Below, piece by piece: positions 33,670 to 46,000 of a stretch of DNA of 64,000 nt; position 1 is the first letter of the stretch; the number at the start of each line of letters is the position of its first letter. Both the position numbers and the translations under genes were made by a program. The notes below the pieces were generated by a model. The model did not search any database. It saw only the letters and a program-made list of their open reading frames with translations, and was not told the origin of the DNA. This DNA comes from Leucosporidium creatinivorum (Eukaryota > Basidiomycota > Microbotryomycetes > Leucosporidiales > Leucosporidiaceae). The stretch spans positions 418,506-482,505 of the forward strand of contig BCKL01000008.1 of the NCBI GenBank assembly GCA_001600635.1. The letters are read 5' to 3'.

Positions 33670-35102
33670 CTAAGCAGAACTCAGCGCCGCGACCCCCACC
33701 GAGAGCAGCAGCACCATCAGCGAAGCAGCTTTGGCTCTTGATCCCTCGGAAGCTGGCGTTGCCGAAGATGGTGTTGATGGGCCGGTGGAGGTGGCTCTTG
33801 GCGAGCCAGAAGATGCGGAGGCGGAGGCAGGCGAAGAGGGACTCGGAGAGTCGTTGACGGCGTAGGAAGAGGGAGTGGTGTAGACGATGGAGTCGAGGTC
33901 TGCACACAGAGTAGAGAGGTGAGCTTCCCCGATCGTATCCCAGCAACTGCAGCGAACGCAAACTCACCAAAGTAAGTCCCCGTCGACCCAGGCTCGTTCG
34001 TGATGGTAAGGGTGTGCTCGCTCTCGTTGAGCCCGCCGGCAAAGTACATGAGAGTGCCGATCTTGAGTTCAGCGGTATAGCCCTGAAACTGCTTGGAGAC
34101 GCCGTCGAGGTCCACGGTGTAGAGGCCGTGGTCCTGCGCGAGTCGAGGCAGAGAAGGTCAGCGCCGAGAGCTAACAGCAGAACGCGAGCGACGGCGCCGA
34201 AACTCACATCCACTGTGTCGCCGTAGACGTAGACGATCGATCCATTGAACTTGAGGGAGACCGAGCGTTGCTCATTGGTGTAGGAGGACGAGTTGCCTGA
34301 GAAGCGAGTGTCGTTGTTCACGGTCCAGCTGCCTTCATAGGTCAGACGGGCGCGGTCCGAGTCCTCGATGGTGGTGTTGGTAAGTGTGGCTCTGTATGAT
34401 CCGAATCAGATCAGCCGAGTCCTCGGACGCCCTGCTGAAGACGACACACCCCTCGGCTCCCACTTCGACCGAGAGCAGGGCATAGTCAATCAAGAGGCTC
34501 CCTCCGACACTCGAGTTGCCGTTGTGACCGAGATTGGTGATCTCCAATGTATGATCTCCATCGGCGAGGTCAACCGCGGACCACAGCAGGTGATTGGAGC
34601 TGTTGGCCGAAGCGAAGGCGCTGAGCGGGGCCGAGGTCGCTCCGTGGTCGAGGTTGACGGTGTAGAAGCCTTGCGATGGACCTGCTACGCCGTAGAGGTA
34701 CAGTGCGGATCCTGTAGTGATGCACTGTCAGCTTGAGTAGCTCAAGTCGGCGCAGGAAAGAGCTCACCAGCGAATGAGAGGGTTGTTTGCGAGTTGACCG
34801 ACGTCTCGTGGTAGGTGCCGTCGACGAGGGTGCTGAGGAAACTGTCGCCATTGGGATAGCCTACAGGCGAAGTGTCTGGTGCTGTCCAAGCCGAGGACCA
34901 GTTGAAATTGACGGCGAAGTCGTCCAGAGTCGCGTTGAGAAGGAGGGCCATCGGGAGGAGCGAGAGGGAAGCTGTAGCTAGGTAGGCGGAGGTGTAGCAC
35001 GAGCAGTAGAGTGGAAAGGGTGAGATACAATTGAACCGAACCGAACAGCAAGAGAGTAAGAGCCGAAGCTGGCCCCCCTGACGAGGTCGTCCTCGCCCCC
35101 AC
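33670..35102 (-). CDS. Probable secreted GPI-anchored protein with two tandem beta-sandwich-like modules
   Basis: Six exons (35042-35102, 34768-34971, 34450-34711, 34208-34391, 33968-34133, 33670-33899) give 368 residues. The start exon was chosen because it supplies a hydrophobic signal sequence ALTLLLFASLSLLPMALLL. Two similar modules follow, each with a sequence of the type LYxYGxxG...FYTVNLDHGA...ADGDHTLEITNLG (first) and IVYVYGDTVDDHGLYTVDLDG...SEHTLTITNEPG (second), reminiscent of the jelly-roll surface modules common in basidiomycete membrane proteins. Many Asn-x-Ser/Thr sites are present. A Ser/Pro/Ala-rich stalk ends in AASLMVLLLSVGVAALSSA, a typical GPI-attachment tail. No catalytic residues are recognised; an adhesin or sensor role is conjecture. 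The first exon is the least certain part. Confidence 0.68.
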
Positions 35103-35410
35103 TCGACTCGAGGCTTTCCCTCCCGCTATTCACCTCGACTACACGCTTCGCCGCCCGTTTCTCGCTCGGCTACAACAGCCAAATCGACTAGGGAGCTATC
35201 AGCCTACAGCTCCGATCGTCCTACACTCCCAGCTCCGCCCTACCACCCTTCCAAGCGACTCGCCAGCCTCTCTCTGCCCCTCCCAACGCCCGCTCATCTC
35301 AGCTCGCTCCGACCGAGTTCTCAGCCCAAGCAGCCTGCTAGACCTAGTCGACTACAACTTGGTCGCACTCTTCTACATTTGCCCATCGTCGCTACTCTCC
35401 TACAGCGACC
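35103..35410. promoter_or_regulatory. Shared upstream region of GPI-protein gene (-) and CDC55 (+)
   Basis: 308 bases between divergent starts. The + strand before CDC55 is CT-rich, as before many fungal starts. No operator identified. Confidence 0.4.
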
Positions 35411-37521
35411 ATGAGCAACACCTCGACGCCTCCCACCGTGCAATCCGCAGATGAGAGCGGTTGGCGCTTTGCTCAGTGCTTCGGCGACAAGGTGAGCTCG
35501 TTCGCTCGGCCTGTTGAGCTGCATTGGAAGCTTACAATTCTCTTTCCACTACAGGGCGAAGTCGAGGACATTACAGAGGCCGACATCATCTGTGCGCCGC
35601 TGACTGTCTCCTTCGCCGACGCTTGTCTCGCTCGCTAACGCCCAATCGCTCGCCTACAGCCACGGTCGAGTTTGACCACACCGGAGACTACCTCGCTACA
35701 GGCGACAAGGGCGGCCGCGTCGTCTTGTTCGAGCGCAACGAGACGAAAAAGGGCTGCGAGTACAAGTTCTACACGGAATTCCAATCCCACGAGCCCGAGT
35801 TCGACTACCTCAAGTCGCTCGAGATTGAGGAGAAGATCAACAAGATTCGGTGGTGCAAGCGCCAGAACGCGGCGCACTTCTTGCTCTCGACCAACGGTGA
35901 GCCTGTTTTCCCTCGCTTTTGTCTGGCTTGTGGGGGGCGGGAGGAAGGTGGAAGGGGATCGTACAGCTATTGCTGTTCATTCGAGTCGAGCTGCAGCTCG
36001 GTGCAGGCTCGGCGTTGCTCGTCTCATCGTTCCAGAGTCGTGGAGCGCGCACGCTGACGCACTTCGCATCTCCCTCGCCGGCCTTACAGACAAGACGATC
36101 AAGCTCTGGAAAGTGTTTGAGAAGTCGCTCAAGGTCGTCGCCGAGAACAGCGGCTCGGTAGCCACCTCCAACGCCAACTCGCCCCCCTCTCCTCCCGCTG
36201 CGCTCCAAGCCCCGCTCCCTGGCCTCACCTCAACTCTCGGCCCCACTACGCCCTCGCGCGCTCCTCCAAATGGCACCCCCTACTTCCGCCTGCCTCGGAT
36301 GACCTACCACGACACCATCGTCGCTGCTGTACCGAGGAAGGTCTACGCCAACGCGCACGCCTACCACATCAACTCGATCTCCATCAACTCGGACGGCGAG
36401 ACGTACATGAGTGCCGACGACCTTCGGGTGAATCTCTGGAACCTCAACATTAGCGATCAGAGCTTCAGTAAGTCAGCGGGTTCTTTTGTGTGAAAGGGAG
36501 TTGAGGCGCGCTGCTTGGAGGGCTCAGGGAATCGGCTCGAGCTGAGATGGGAGAGCTAATCTCTTGATTCAACAGACATTCTCGATATCAAGCCGGTCAA
36601 CATGGAGGAGCTCACCGAGGTCATTACCGCCGCCGAGTTCCACCCCGTCTCTTGCAACCTCTTCTGCTACTCGAGCTCCAAGGGAACCGTCAAGCTCGCC
36701 GACATGCGTGAGCAAGCATTGTGCGACAAGCACGCCAAGCGTGAGTATTCCTACTCCCTCTCGTCCGATCGTCCAGCTGACCCCGATGTCCCCTTCGCAG
36801 TGTTCGAGGAGGAAGAGGACCCATCGACCAAGTCGTTCTTCTCCGAGATCATCTCCTCCGTCTCGGACGTCAAGTTCTCCAAGGATGGCCGTTACATCCT
36901 CTCGCGCGACTACCTCACCCTCCGCATCTGGGACATCAACATGGAGAACAAGCCCGTGCAGACCATCAACGTCCACGACCACCTCAGGACCAAGCTCTGC
37001 GACCTGTACGAGAACGACTGCATCTTTGACAAGTTCGAGTGCACCTTCTCGGGCGATGGAGAGTGAGTCGCATCGTTTATCGCCTCGCTCGCCGAGCAAC
37101 CAACGCCGAAGCTGACCCTCTCCTCCGTTTCGCAGGCACGTGCTCTCGGGATCGTACAACAACTACTTCCACATCTACGACCGCAACGCGAGTACCGACA
37201 CGGTCCTGCAGGCCGACAAGTCAGCGTTCAAGGCCAAGAAGATTGGAGGCAACAAGCAGAAGCCCGGAGCAGCAGGAGCAAAGGGAGCAAAGGGCAATGG
37301 CGGCAAGCCTATCGTCGATGTGTCGTCGATTGACTTCCAGAAGAAGATTCTGCATGGTGCGTTTCCTCGATTCGACGTGTACTGGAGAGCCGAGCTGACC
37401 CTCCTTCGCCGAAACAGCTTCCTGGCACCCAAGGGAGTCGACCATCGCCATCGCAGCAACCAACAACCTCTTCCTCTACTCGCAGTCAGGTCAGCAGAGT
37501 CAAGCTGGTGGACCTCCTTAA
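35411..37521 (+). CDS. CDC55: Protein phosphatase 2A regulatory subunit B (B55 type)
   Basis: Eight exons (35411-35491, 35555-35591, 35660-35896, 36090-36467, 36576-36740, 36801-37062, 37136-37356, 37418-37521) give 494 residues. This WD40 propeller directs PP2A to mitotic and other substrates. Family marks: [20 protein letters not shown]-like start (here [13 protein letters not shown]), [92 protein letters not shown], and [19 protein letters not shown]. An insertion of about 45 Ser/Pro/Ala residues after the second blade and a Gly/Ala/Lys-rich insert before the last blade are typical fungal expansions. The stop is taken at the end of the frame after [17 protein letters not shown]. Confidence 0.97.
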
Positions 37522-37932
37522 GCGCCTCGTCGGCATCTCGTCGTCGTCGTCGCTTTCGGTCCTCCTCTCGCACTCGTCTCCCCTCGCAAACTCTCCTACT
37601 ATCACCCACTCCACTTCCCTAACCCTAAGCTGTTTCGGATTCCCTCTCCCTCCCATCCTGTCTTAGCGAGACCTCGAACCTCGCTCTCATGTCCTCCCCC
37701 TCCCGCCTCCTCCTTCACCGCCTACCTACACTACCACCCTTAGTCGTGCCTACGTTTTTTACCTTCTTCCTCTTTTTCTGGTTTCCCCCCTTCTCCAATC
37801 GCACAGAGTGTACAATCCAAACAACGAATTTTGAAGCATCGCAGCTCGGCCGGCTCGGAGACTTGGGAGAAGCGAGTGACAGCTCCACCTCACTTTGTCT
37901 CCGCGTATTCGCTCTGTTACTCGACCTCAACG
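37522..37932. other. Intergenic region
   Basis: 411 bases between CDC55 and the amidase gene, both on the + strand. It contains a TTTTTTACCTTCTTCC pyrimidine tract (about 37756-37790) that could belong to the amidase promoter. No gene seen. Confidence 0.4.
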
Positions 37933-40433
37933 ATGTTCTGGTCCTCCTCCTCATGGAAGGAAGCTCGCGATTTTAAGCAGTGAGCTGTCCTTTCCCCGCT
38001 GCCTGTAGTCCTACAGCTGACGTCGTTCGTCCTCCGCCGCAGGGAGCAACGCGCCGCCGCTCTTCTCAAGGGCGAGCAGTTACTACAGGACAGCAAGGTC
38101 GACATCTCTTTTAACTTGGAGAAGCAGATCCTCAGCTCTAATGCACAGGAAATTGCTGCACAGTAAGCCTGACCGCTCCAAGCCGCCCAGGCGCGTTCGC
38201 TGATCTCCCTCTTGGGCTCTGCAGCATCAAAGCCCGCACGAAAGGCTGGACGGCGACGTCAATTCTGCTCGTCTATATCAAGAGCGCCATCCGAGCGCAG
38301 GGGGAGAGCAACATTCTGACCGAGATCTTGTTTGACGAGGCAATTGCGAGGGCGAAGGAGCTGGATGCCGAGTTGGAGAAGACGGGGAAGGTTAGAGGGC
38401 CGTTGCATGGAGTTCCGGTTAGCTTGAAGGAGTAAGTGCTGCTGCTTGGAGCGTGAGGAGGGAGGGGAGAGCTGATCCGAGATGCTCGGCGTTGGTTCGA
38501 ATAGCCAGATCGACTTTGTGGGCTACGATTCGACCATTGGAGTATCTGGGTATGTCTCCTCGGTCTGACAGACCGCATCGAGGTCTCGCTCACCCTTCCT
38601 GCCCACAGCGCCGTCAACCACCCCGCCTCCGAGCACGCCGCTCTCGTCAAAGTCCTCCTCGCCGCTGGAGCCAACCCCTTCGTCAAGACGACCGTACCGC
38701 AGACGATGCTTTCCTTCGAATGCTCTTCGCCTGTCTGGGGCATCTCGACGAACCCGCATGATAAGGAGAGGATCCCTGGAGGGAGCTCGGGCGGGGAGGC
38801 GGCGCTCTTGGCGAGCGATGGCAGTCCTCTGGGGTTCGGCAGTGAGTTGCGTGCTTCATCGAGCTCTCGAAATGTCGCTGATCTATCTTGGTCTTTCAGG
38901 CGACATTGGAGGCTCTCTTCGCATCCCTGGTCCGTCCCTTTCTCCCCTCGGCCTTCCCTCCCTCACCTGACTCCCTTCCCTCTCTTCAGCCCACTTCTCT
39001 GGCTGCTACGGCCTCAAGCCCTGCCACAGTCGCTTCCCTTCCAAAGGCACCGCCACCGCCAACCCTGGCTTCACAGGGATCGAAGTGACGATGGGTCCGA
39101 TGGGCAGGTCAGTCGCCGACCTCGAGCTCGCGACGAGGGTCGTCGTCGATGCTTCCGTTTCAAGGGAGGCGCAGATGGAAGGATTGGTGCCGCTGAAGTA
39201 TAGGGAGGTGGAGCTGCCGGAGAAGCTCAAGTTTGGGTACTACTTGACCGGTGAGCTTGCTTCAGCGTGGAGGCCGAAGGCGGAGCTGACCTCGGACTGT
39301 CTCCCAGATGGCTTCTGTCGAGCTTCGCCCGCGTGCGAGCGCGCCGTGATGGAGACCGTGGCCGCCCTCAGGAAGAAGGGTCATAAGTGTGTCGAGTTCG
39401 CACCGCTGGATCCTAAGTCGTCGTCGCTCCTTTTCCGCCGAAGCCATCGCTGACAAGGCTCTCTCCTGTCGCAGCCGTCAAGGCGCTCGAGCTCTTCGGA
39501 GGTATCACCTCCGCTGATGGATGTAAGCTTGACCCGATCTGCACCATCTCTCAGCTGCTAACCTCTCCACCGAGCAGACAAGACCCTCCTGAGCTCGATC
39601 AAGGGTATCGACCCCGTCGAGCCATCGCTCTTCCTCACCGTCACTGGTCCCAAGATCCCTTCATTCATTCGCTCGTCGCTCGTCTGGCTCATCGAGCGTG
39701 TCATTGGAGATGGAGAATTCGCTCGAGCTCTGGCTTCGTCGAGGGTCAAGACGGTTTGGGAGCTACAGCATTGGCAGCATCAGAAGTGAGCTCTTTCTCT
39801 ACGCGACTCAATGTATGATCTCTAGCTTACTGAGCCCTCCCTCTCACTTTGACAGGGAGATCTACGCCGAAGAGTTCAGGCAACAGGTGAGCCGACTCGC
39901 GCCGAGCCGTCGTTCATCATTCGCCGAAGCTGATCTCGACACTTTCACAGGTCTGGGGCGATCTCAAGCTCGACGCAATCCTCTGTGCACCTCAAGCGAC
40001 TCCCGCCCTCAAGATCGGTCAGACCTGGGATCTTTCGCCGCTGGCTCTCGGTAAGGCGTCTCATCCTTCACCCTTCTGTACCCGACTGACGCCCCCCTTC
40101 CGTTTCGCAGGTACCTTTCTCTACAACGTCGTCGACACCACCGTCGGCGTCGTCCCCGTCACCCATGTCGACGCCGCCAAGGACGCCTTCTCCGACGAGT
40201 GGTTCGCTCGAGGCAAGGGGGGATCCAAGATCATCGAGAAAGGAGTGTACGGAGGGCTGGGCGGAATTGGAGGTGTCTACGACGCCAAAGCGATGGATGG
40301 GCTTCCGGTGGGACTGCAGGTCGTTGGAGGGCATTGGGAGGAGGAGAAGGTCATTGAGATGATGAAGGTCGTTGATGAGGCGCTTGGACCAAGGGGTTTC
40401 GGACCTGGTGCGTTCGGTAAGAGTGAGAAGTAG
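37933..40433 (+). CDS. Amidase signature family enzyme (fungal acetamidase/fatty-acid amide hydrolase type)
   Basis: Thirteen exons (37933-37979, 38043-38162, 38225-38431, 38505-38549, 38609-38841, 38900-38929, 38990-39250, 39308-39416, 39475-39522, 39578-39785, 39856-39886, 39951-40050, 40111-40433) encode about 586 residues. The Ser-cisSer-Lys catalytic set is visible: GVPVSLKDQIDF (Lys), RIPGGSSGGEAAL (cis-Ser) and SDIGGSLRIP (nucleophile Ser). The N-terminal MFWSSSSWKEARDFKQEQRAA helix and the C-terminal LPVGLQVVGGHWEEEKVI are typical of the fungal amidase/FAAH group, which hydrolyses amides to acid and ammonia. The start exon is 47 nt. One junction does not close: with donor GT at 39417 and acceptor at 39474 the frame is off by one base, although the protein on both sides is clearly family-like. 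The rest is in frame. Confidence 0.88.
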
Positions 40434-40638
40434 TGATATAAGACGTGGCATTGGCATGTACAGTCCCTTTCGTTATGCTTCTTGGCCGTCTCGGCCGTCG
40501 CTCCTCCAAGTGTCTCTCTCGGCTCTCGCGAGAGAAGCTTCGGTAGCTCGGTGCATGAGAGGGCGAGACTAGAGCTGCAACAACATTACAGGTTCGTAGT
40601 ACATCAACAACCTCTCCACAGAGAAGAGGCCGTCTATA
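40434..40638. other. Intergenic region between convergent genes
   Basis: 205 bases between stop codons of the amidase and the second reductase gene. Nothing recognised. Confidence 0.35.
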
Positions 40639-42142
40639 TCACTTCTCCGCCGACTCGCTCTGCTCCAGCTCAAATATCTGCTCGCCCGCTTCCTTTATCG
40701 TCTGCTCGAGGCTCTTCCATTCGATACCCAAATCCAGCTCGGTACTAGAGAGGATGAGGGCTGTCAGCGAGCTCAACGGCGACGAATCTGCGCTACTGCC
40801 AGCGCCGAGGAATTCACCTCTTCGTGTCCCACCAGAAGTGAGGCTCTGGAGGCTCATTCTTCGTCGGAGGAAAGCGATGTGATTGCTCAGGGAAGAGCTG
40901 GTGTAGTAGGTGTGCTACTTGTGACGACGAGAATTCGTGAGCGATGGCGAGGTAGCGCTTGCCGGCGGCGACGGGTCGTTCGAGGGCGCGAAGATGGCAC
41001 AGAGCAATGTCGGAGACGTCGTTCATGGCCTGTGAGTAGGAAGGGTGAGCTTGCTTGGTCCGCAGAGGTCGAGGGCGGTGGTGACGCACCGGCAGGGGAG
41101 TCGGTGGAAGCTCATTGACGTCGATCACCGAGCGAATCCACGCTGCCGAAATGCTGAGCTCCTCCAATGAGTGAACTGGCTGAGGTGTCGAGCCGAGAAC
41201 AAACGCAGGGCAGACTCTGAGGTATGGACCGTGTCAGCAGCTTCTCTCAGCAAAGCGGAGCAGCAGAAACTCACGTCGTAAGGGTGAAATCCGGCTTCTC
41301 GGTCTCCATGAAGCCCCATGCAGCGGCTTCGGCGAGCTTCTTCGACGCCACGTAGACCATGAGCTGATCTGTCGTGGTCTGTTGGGTGCGACGGCGGTCG
41401 GAATGGAGATAGGGTAGACGGAATGAACCAGCAGTCAGCGCCGAGAACCGAGAGTGGAGTTTAATCATCGAAATCGGCTGATCCGGGCTCACCTTGCAGT
41501 CCTCATACGTCAAGGGACACCAGTCTTTCACTGTGTAGGTGTAGCCTGGTCGCACACCCTGAGCGTAGTCTTGCAGGGCGGCGAACGAGGACGTGATCAC
41601 GATCCGAGCGACGCTGCCGGCTTTCTGAGCCGACTCGAGGATCTCCAGGGTACCGCGAATGGCGGGCTGTATGTTGAGAGTGAGAGTGAGTACATTGGAA
41701 GAGTTTGAAAGAGGGATAAGAGGAGCGAAGAGCGGTACGGACCTGGAGGACGTCGCGCTCGTTGTCGGTGTAGCCTGGTGGGAGTGCTTTAGCTGCATAT
41801 CACAGCACTCCTAGCTACTCCAACTCACCGAAGACGAATGGTGAGGCTATATGAGCGATCCAGTCCACTCTCATGCAAGCCTCATCATACGCGCCCGGCA
41901 CTTGCACTGCAGATGGCTCTAGGTCAGTCGGGCGAGCACGTGGGAACAGCATCAGCACGGGACTCACTATCTGGTACGATGGCGAACTCCAGCTGGTCCT
42001 CCCACTCCTTCCAGCTCTCGCGAAACGCCTGTGCTTTTGCTTCCGAGCGCAGGCTTCCTCGGACGCGATGCCCTGCACGAAGGCAAGCGAGAGCTGTAGC
42101 TGAGCCAATATAGCCCGAGATGGCAGTGACGAGAACGAGCAT
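40639..42142 (-). CDS. NAD(P)-dependent epimerase/reductase (extended SDR), copy 2
   Basis: Eight exons (41968-42142, 41829-41906, 41743-41774, 41493-41666, 41275-41378, 41090-41216, 40818-41029, 40639-40744) give 335 residues. It starts MLVLVTAISGYIGSATALA, identical to copy 1 at 32075 for the first 19 residues, and keeps PAIRGTLEIL, VITSSFAAL, the catalytic Y-x3-K in YVASKKLAEAAAW, ISAAWIRSVID and SDIALCHLRALERP. Exon lengths are 175, 78, 32, 174, 104, 127, 212 and 106 nt, equal to copy 1 for the first seven. It lies in inverted orientation to copy 1. A role in reduction of aldehydes or ketones is inferred from the family; substrate unknown. Confidence 0.88.
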
Positions 42143-43054
42143 CGAAGAGAGACGTAGGAAGAAGAGCGAGCTTCGTCGCCCCCGCCTTCAGGCCTCTCCC
42201 CCACATCGGCCGGCTCTCCAGCTTCCTGCAGTCGAATCTCAGGCTACTGGGGAGGCGCACAAACAAGTATGGAGTACGAGGTAGGGTTCACTCGTCAGGC
42301 AGCAATGAAGTGGGCTGTGATTGCGCGCCGAGCCTCCTCTCCCCAGCTTCCGCCGAGACGAAGAGAGAATGGCTTCAAGGGACGTTATTCCGGAGCTGTA
42401 GGGGTCTTCTAGATCCTTTCATCCAGCTGTCAGTCGCCACAGCGCAGTCGGGGCCAACTTCGGAGCTGCCGAGCCGAGCAACGAGCGACGCGAGCGCCTC
42501 CTCAGTCTGAGCGGCCCTTCGTGACTCTCCGCTGCCACCTTCCAGCGCTCGGACCCCTTCATGTCGACCTTTATATCCCTCCGAGATGCCATCACGACCG
42601 CCCAGAGAGCATTATCGCGCAGAGCTTTGCCAATTAGGAGAAGATGGATTGAAGCTGGAGGGAAGGCTGTAATGAGCGTTTGCTCTGACCTTGACTGATG
42701 TGCAGAGAGGTGAAACGAGAGCTGAATACTCTTCCTTTGCTGCCTGCTTACCTCCAGACTCTCCACCGGCTTCGTTCGAACTGCAAGGCTTGTGCGAGGT
42801 TCGGCGCTCGGAAAGGGCGAAGGAGGCGTGGCTCTGAGAGCGCGTGAGTGGCCTGCAGGACCAGCCGAGGTATCGCAGGCGGTTCTCAGCTCTGTAGCAG
42901 TCTACTCACCACCTCCGATCACACATTCCTACTGCACCGCTCTTGCGAAGGCATGACTTAGTCGAGCTCGGAGCGCTTCTCAAAGGTTGGCTTTTTGCCA
43001 CATCTCTCCGCGACTACACCTCTTCGGCGACTCACCTACAGCTTCTTCTCCACC
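42143..43054. promoter_or_regulatory. Upstream region shared by reductase copy 2 (-) and the coiled-coil gene (+)
   Basis: 912 bases between divergent starts. No coding exon recognised; contains the promoters and probably a leader of the large gene (CTACAG at about 43036-43041 is a plausible leader-intron acceptor). Confidence 0.4.
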
Positions 43055-46000
43055 ATGGGAAGGACCAGTACAGTTCAATCTTCTCGCAAGGCGCGTAGCA
43101 GCAAGAGCAACTTGAAGCGCTCGACGGGCAAGGATGAGCAGCCGCTTTACATCGCCCTCAAGGCTCGCCTGCTCTCCGCCGTGTACCGCGTCAGCTACGT
43201 CGACGAGGACTACAGGGGTCCTGTTCGTCGAGCTTCTCACCAAGCCATCAAGAGACACTGTTAGTCGTCTGGCACTGCCCCGCGCCTGACGCGCACCGAG
43301 CTCGCTCTACCGCAAATTGACTTGATCTCCCCCGTTCTACAGTGCTGCAGAGGCAGAAGAAGCATCTCGAACGCTACCCTGTTCTCCGCGACACCGCCCT
43401 CACCCGAGCCAAGCAGGAGCTGGTCGAAGCGGGCATCCTCGTCAAGCCGAACCGTGCTTCCTTTGCGCTCGGCAAGGACGCGCGCATCAAGTACAAGAAC
43501 GAGCATGAGGATGTGGGTGGTCTGCTATGCTCTGTGCTCCGCTGAGATCCCTGTAGCCTTCGACCGAGCAGCACTGATTTGCGTCCTCGGCGCTAATGCT
43601 CTTCAACAGGACGAAGGAGTGAGCGGGGACGAAGCCATCGGTGACGCCTACATCAAATCATTCAGGAAGAGTTCCCGCGAGCATCCCGAGACGGACGCCG
43701 AATCGCACTCGAGCGACGAGGTGGAGAGCGACGCCGAGCCTCCGCGCGAGGTCAAGGTCGGCAAGAAGACGAGGAGCAAGAAGGGCAAGGGAACCACCCC
43801 TGTTCCCGTCAAGAGTGGAGCCAGCAGCAGAAACAAGAAGCCCGCCACCAAGAAGCGCAAACTCCGAGTCGTCTCGGGGGGCACCGACTCTTCGGATGAG
43901 GGCGAGTCGACCTCCGAAGACGTTCCCCTTCGTACTAAAGGCAAGCGACCCATCAAGACCAAGCCCAAGCAGGAGATCAACCCCGAGACTGGTCGTCCCA
44001 AGGGTACCCTTGCCAAGCTGCGCAAAGCCGAGCTCGTCGACGAGGTCCTCGCGCTGCAGCAGACGAACGTCGAGCTGCAGAAGAGGTTCGAGGAGCAGAG
44101 GGGAGATATCAAGAAGTTGGAGGAGGTCAAGACGGATCTCGAGCACGACAAGGCGACCCTCCGCACGGGCTTCCGCCAGCTGCAGTCGACCGAGAAGGCG
44201 CTCAGGGCTCGACTTGCCAAGTACGAGCGCGTGGAAGGAAGTGAGGAGCAAGATGAGAGGTCTACCGACCAAGAGGACGAGGGAGCTCAGACGGACGAGG
44301 GCGAGACGACGGGTTTCGGAGCCGCCGAGCTGGAGCAGGAGGAGCAGGAGGACTTGGGAGGCTACGACGGCGGCATGTTCGACCAGCACGACGACTCCGG
44401 CTACGCAGATCTCGACGACGTTCTCACCGCGACTCGCGCCGCCAAGGATTCCTCGCCGGCCCTCAACTCTCAGCGCTCCACTCCCGCCCTCGCCGACTCC
44501 GACGCCGAACTCCCAGTCGACCGCCCTTCGCCTCAGCACCTCTTCAAGACCGATGACGAGCAAGATCAAGAGCTCGGCTTCGACCACTCGTACCCCGAGC
44601 TCAGGCTCGACTCGCCTGCGCAACCCCAGCGCCATTCGCCCGCTCCCTCGCGTGCGCGCAGGTCGTGGGCTTCGCTCGGCCATCCTCCTTCCCCCGCCAC
44701 CTCGTCGGAGGGACACAGCGAGCTCGCGCAGCAGCGTCTGCTTGAGCTGGAGGGTGGCCCCAGCGGCGAGAAGCAGAACGCCTTCCCGACTCCCGACCTC
44801 TCCTCCTCACCCGTCAAGCGTGGCTTCCAGCGCGACGACGACGAGGGCTCCGCCATTGCTCCTACCGTGATCGCCGAGGAAGTGGACGAGGAGATGCTCT
44901 CGAACGACGGCAGGCTGGAGGAGGAGTTCAAGATCCAGCGTTTGGAGAGGGAGATCATCGACTTGAGGACGTCGCTCGGCGAGGTGGAGAAGGCCAAGGA
45001 GCTCATGAAGCAGGAGTTGGACATCGTCGCGAGGTGAGCAGTGATAGTTCCCCTGCCTCAGCTTACACCTCACTGACTCGTTTGCCTCGAACTTGCGCAG
45101 GCGCTACCAAGACCAAATCGAGTCGACCAACACCGAGCTCTCCAACGCCGACCAGTCGCGCCTCGCCGTGGAGGAGAAGGTCGCTACTCTCGAAGCGGAT
45201 CTCAGCGCCATGCACCAGACCGTCGACGACGAGGCTCGCCGTGTCGCCCAGCTTCAAGCCGAGCTTGGCGTCGCCGAGGCTGAGCTCGCTTCTGCCAACG
45301 CTGCTCGCGACAAGGGCGAGGCTACGGTGCAGGCGACCAAGGAAGAGCTTGATCTTGTAGCTCAGTGAGTCGTGTTTTCCCCCTCCCTACTCTCCCTCGT
45401 GGCTGACACCTCTCCGCCTTCCCAGCCGCTTCCAGGACGGTGTCGCCGAGTCGACCGAACAGATCACTCAGCTCGACTTCGAGTATACCACCGCTCAGAA
45501 TCGCGTCACCACTCTCAACGAACAGCTTGTCGCCGGTACCGAGCAGCTCCAGGCGGCTCAGGCTCGCATCCACGACCTCGAGAACTCGCTCGAGCAGACC
45601 AAATCGTGAGTCTGCGGGGCTTCCAGCACGTCAGAAGCTCGCCGAGTTGCTTGCTGACGGGTCTCGCATCTGAAGGACCCACACCGCCCTCATCAAGGCC
45701 GACCTCGAGCGTCAAGATCGCCTTCTCGCCGCCAACCACACCGTCGACGAACTCACTGCCAAGGTTCGCTCGCTCGAATCTGCCTACCAGCTCGTTACGA
45801 ACGAGAAGGCGGCTCTCGTGGATCGTCTCTCCCGTGTCCAGATCGAGAAGAGCCAGGTCGACTCGAAGCTCGGCCAGGCGACGAAGGAGCTCGCCGACGA
45901 GCAGCGTGGCGCTGGCCTCTTGCGCGCCGAGATTGACACCATCAGCAGGTGAGTGCACTCGCGCTCTAGCGCTAAGATTCCCACTGATCCCTCACCTTCC

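Noticed and set aside
43658-44716. Open frame of 352 codons on the - strand
   Set aside because: Antisense to the same exon, no motif, and the sense frame continues across verified introns.
43641-44870. Open frame of 409 codons on the + strand
   Set aside because: It overlaps exon 3 of the coiled-coil gene in another frame; Arg/Ser/Pro-rich composition without motif is typical of a shadow frame in GC-rich coding DNA.
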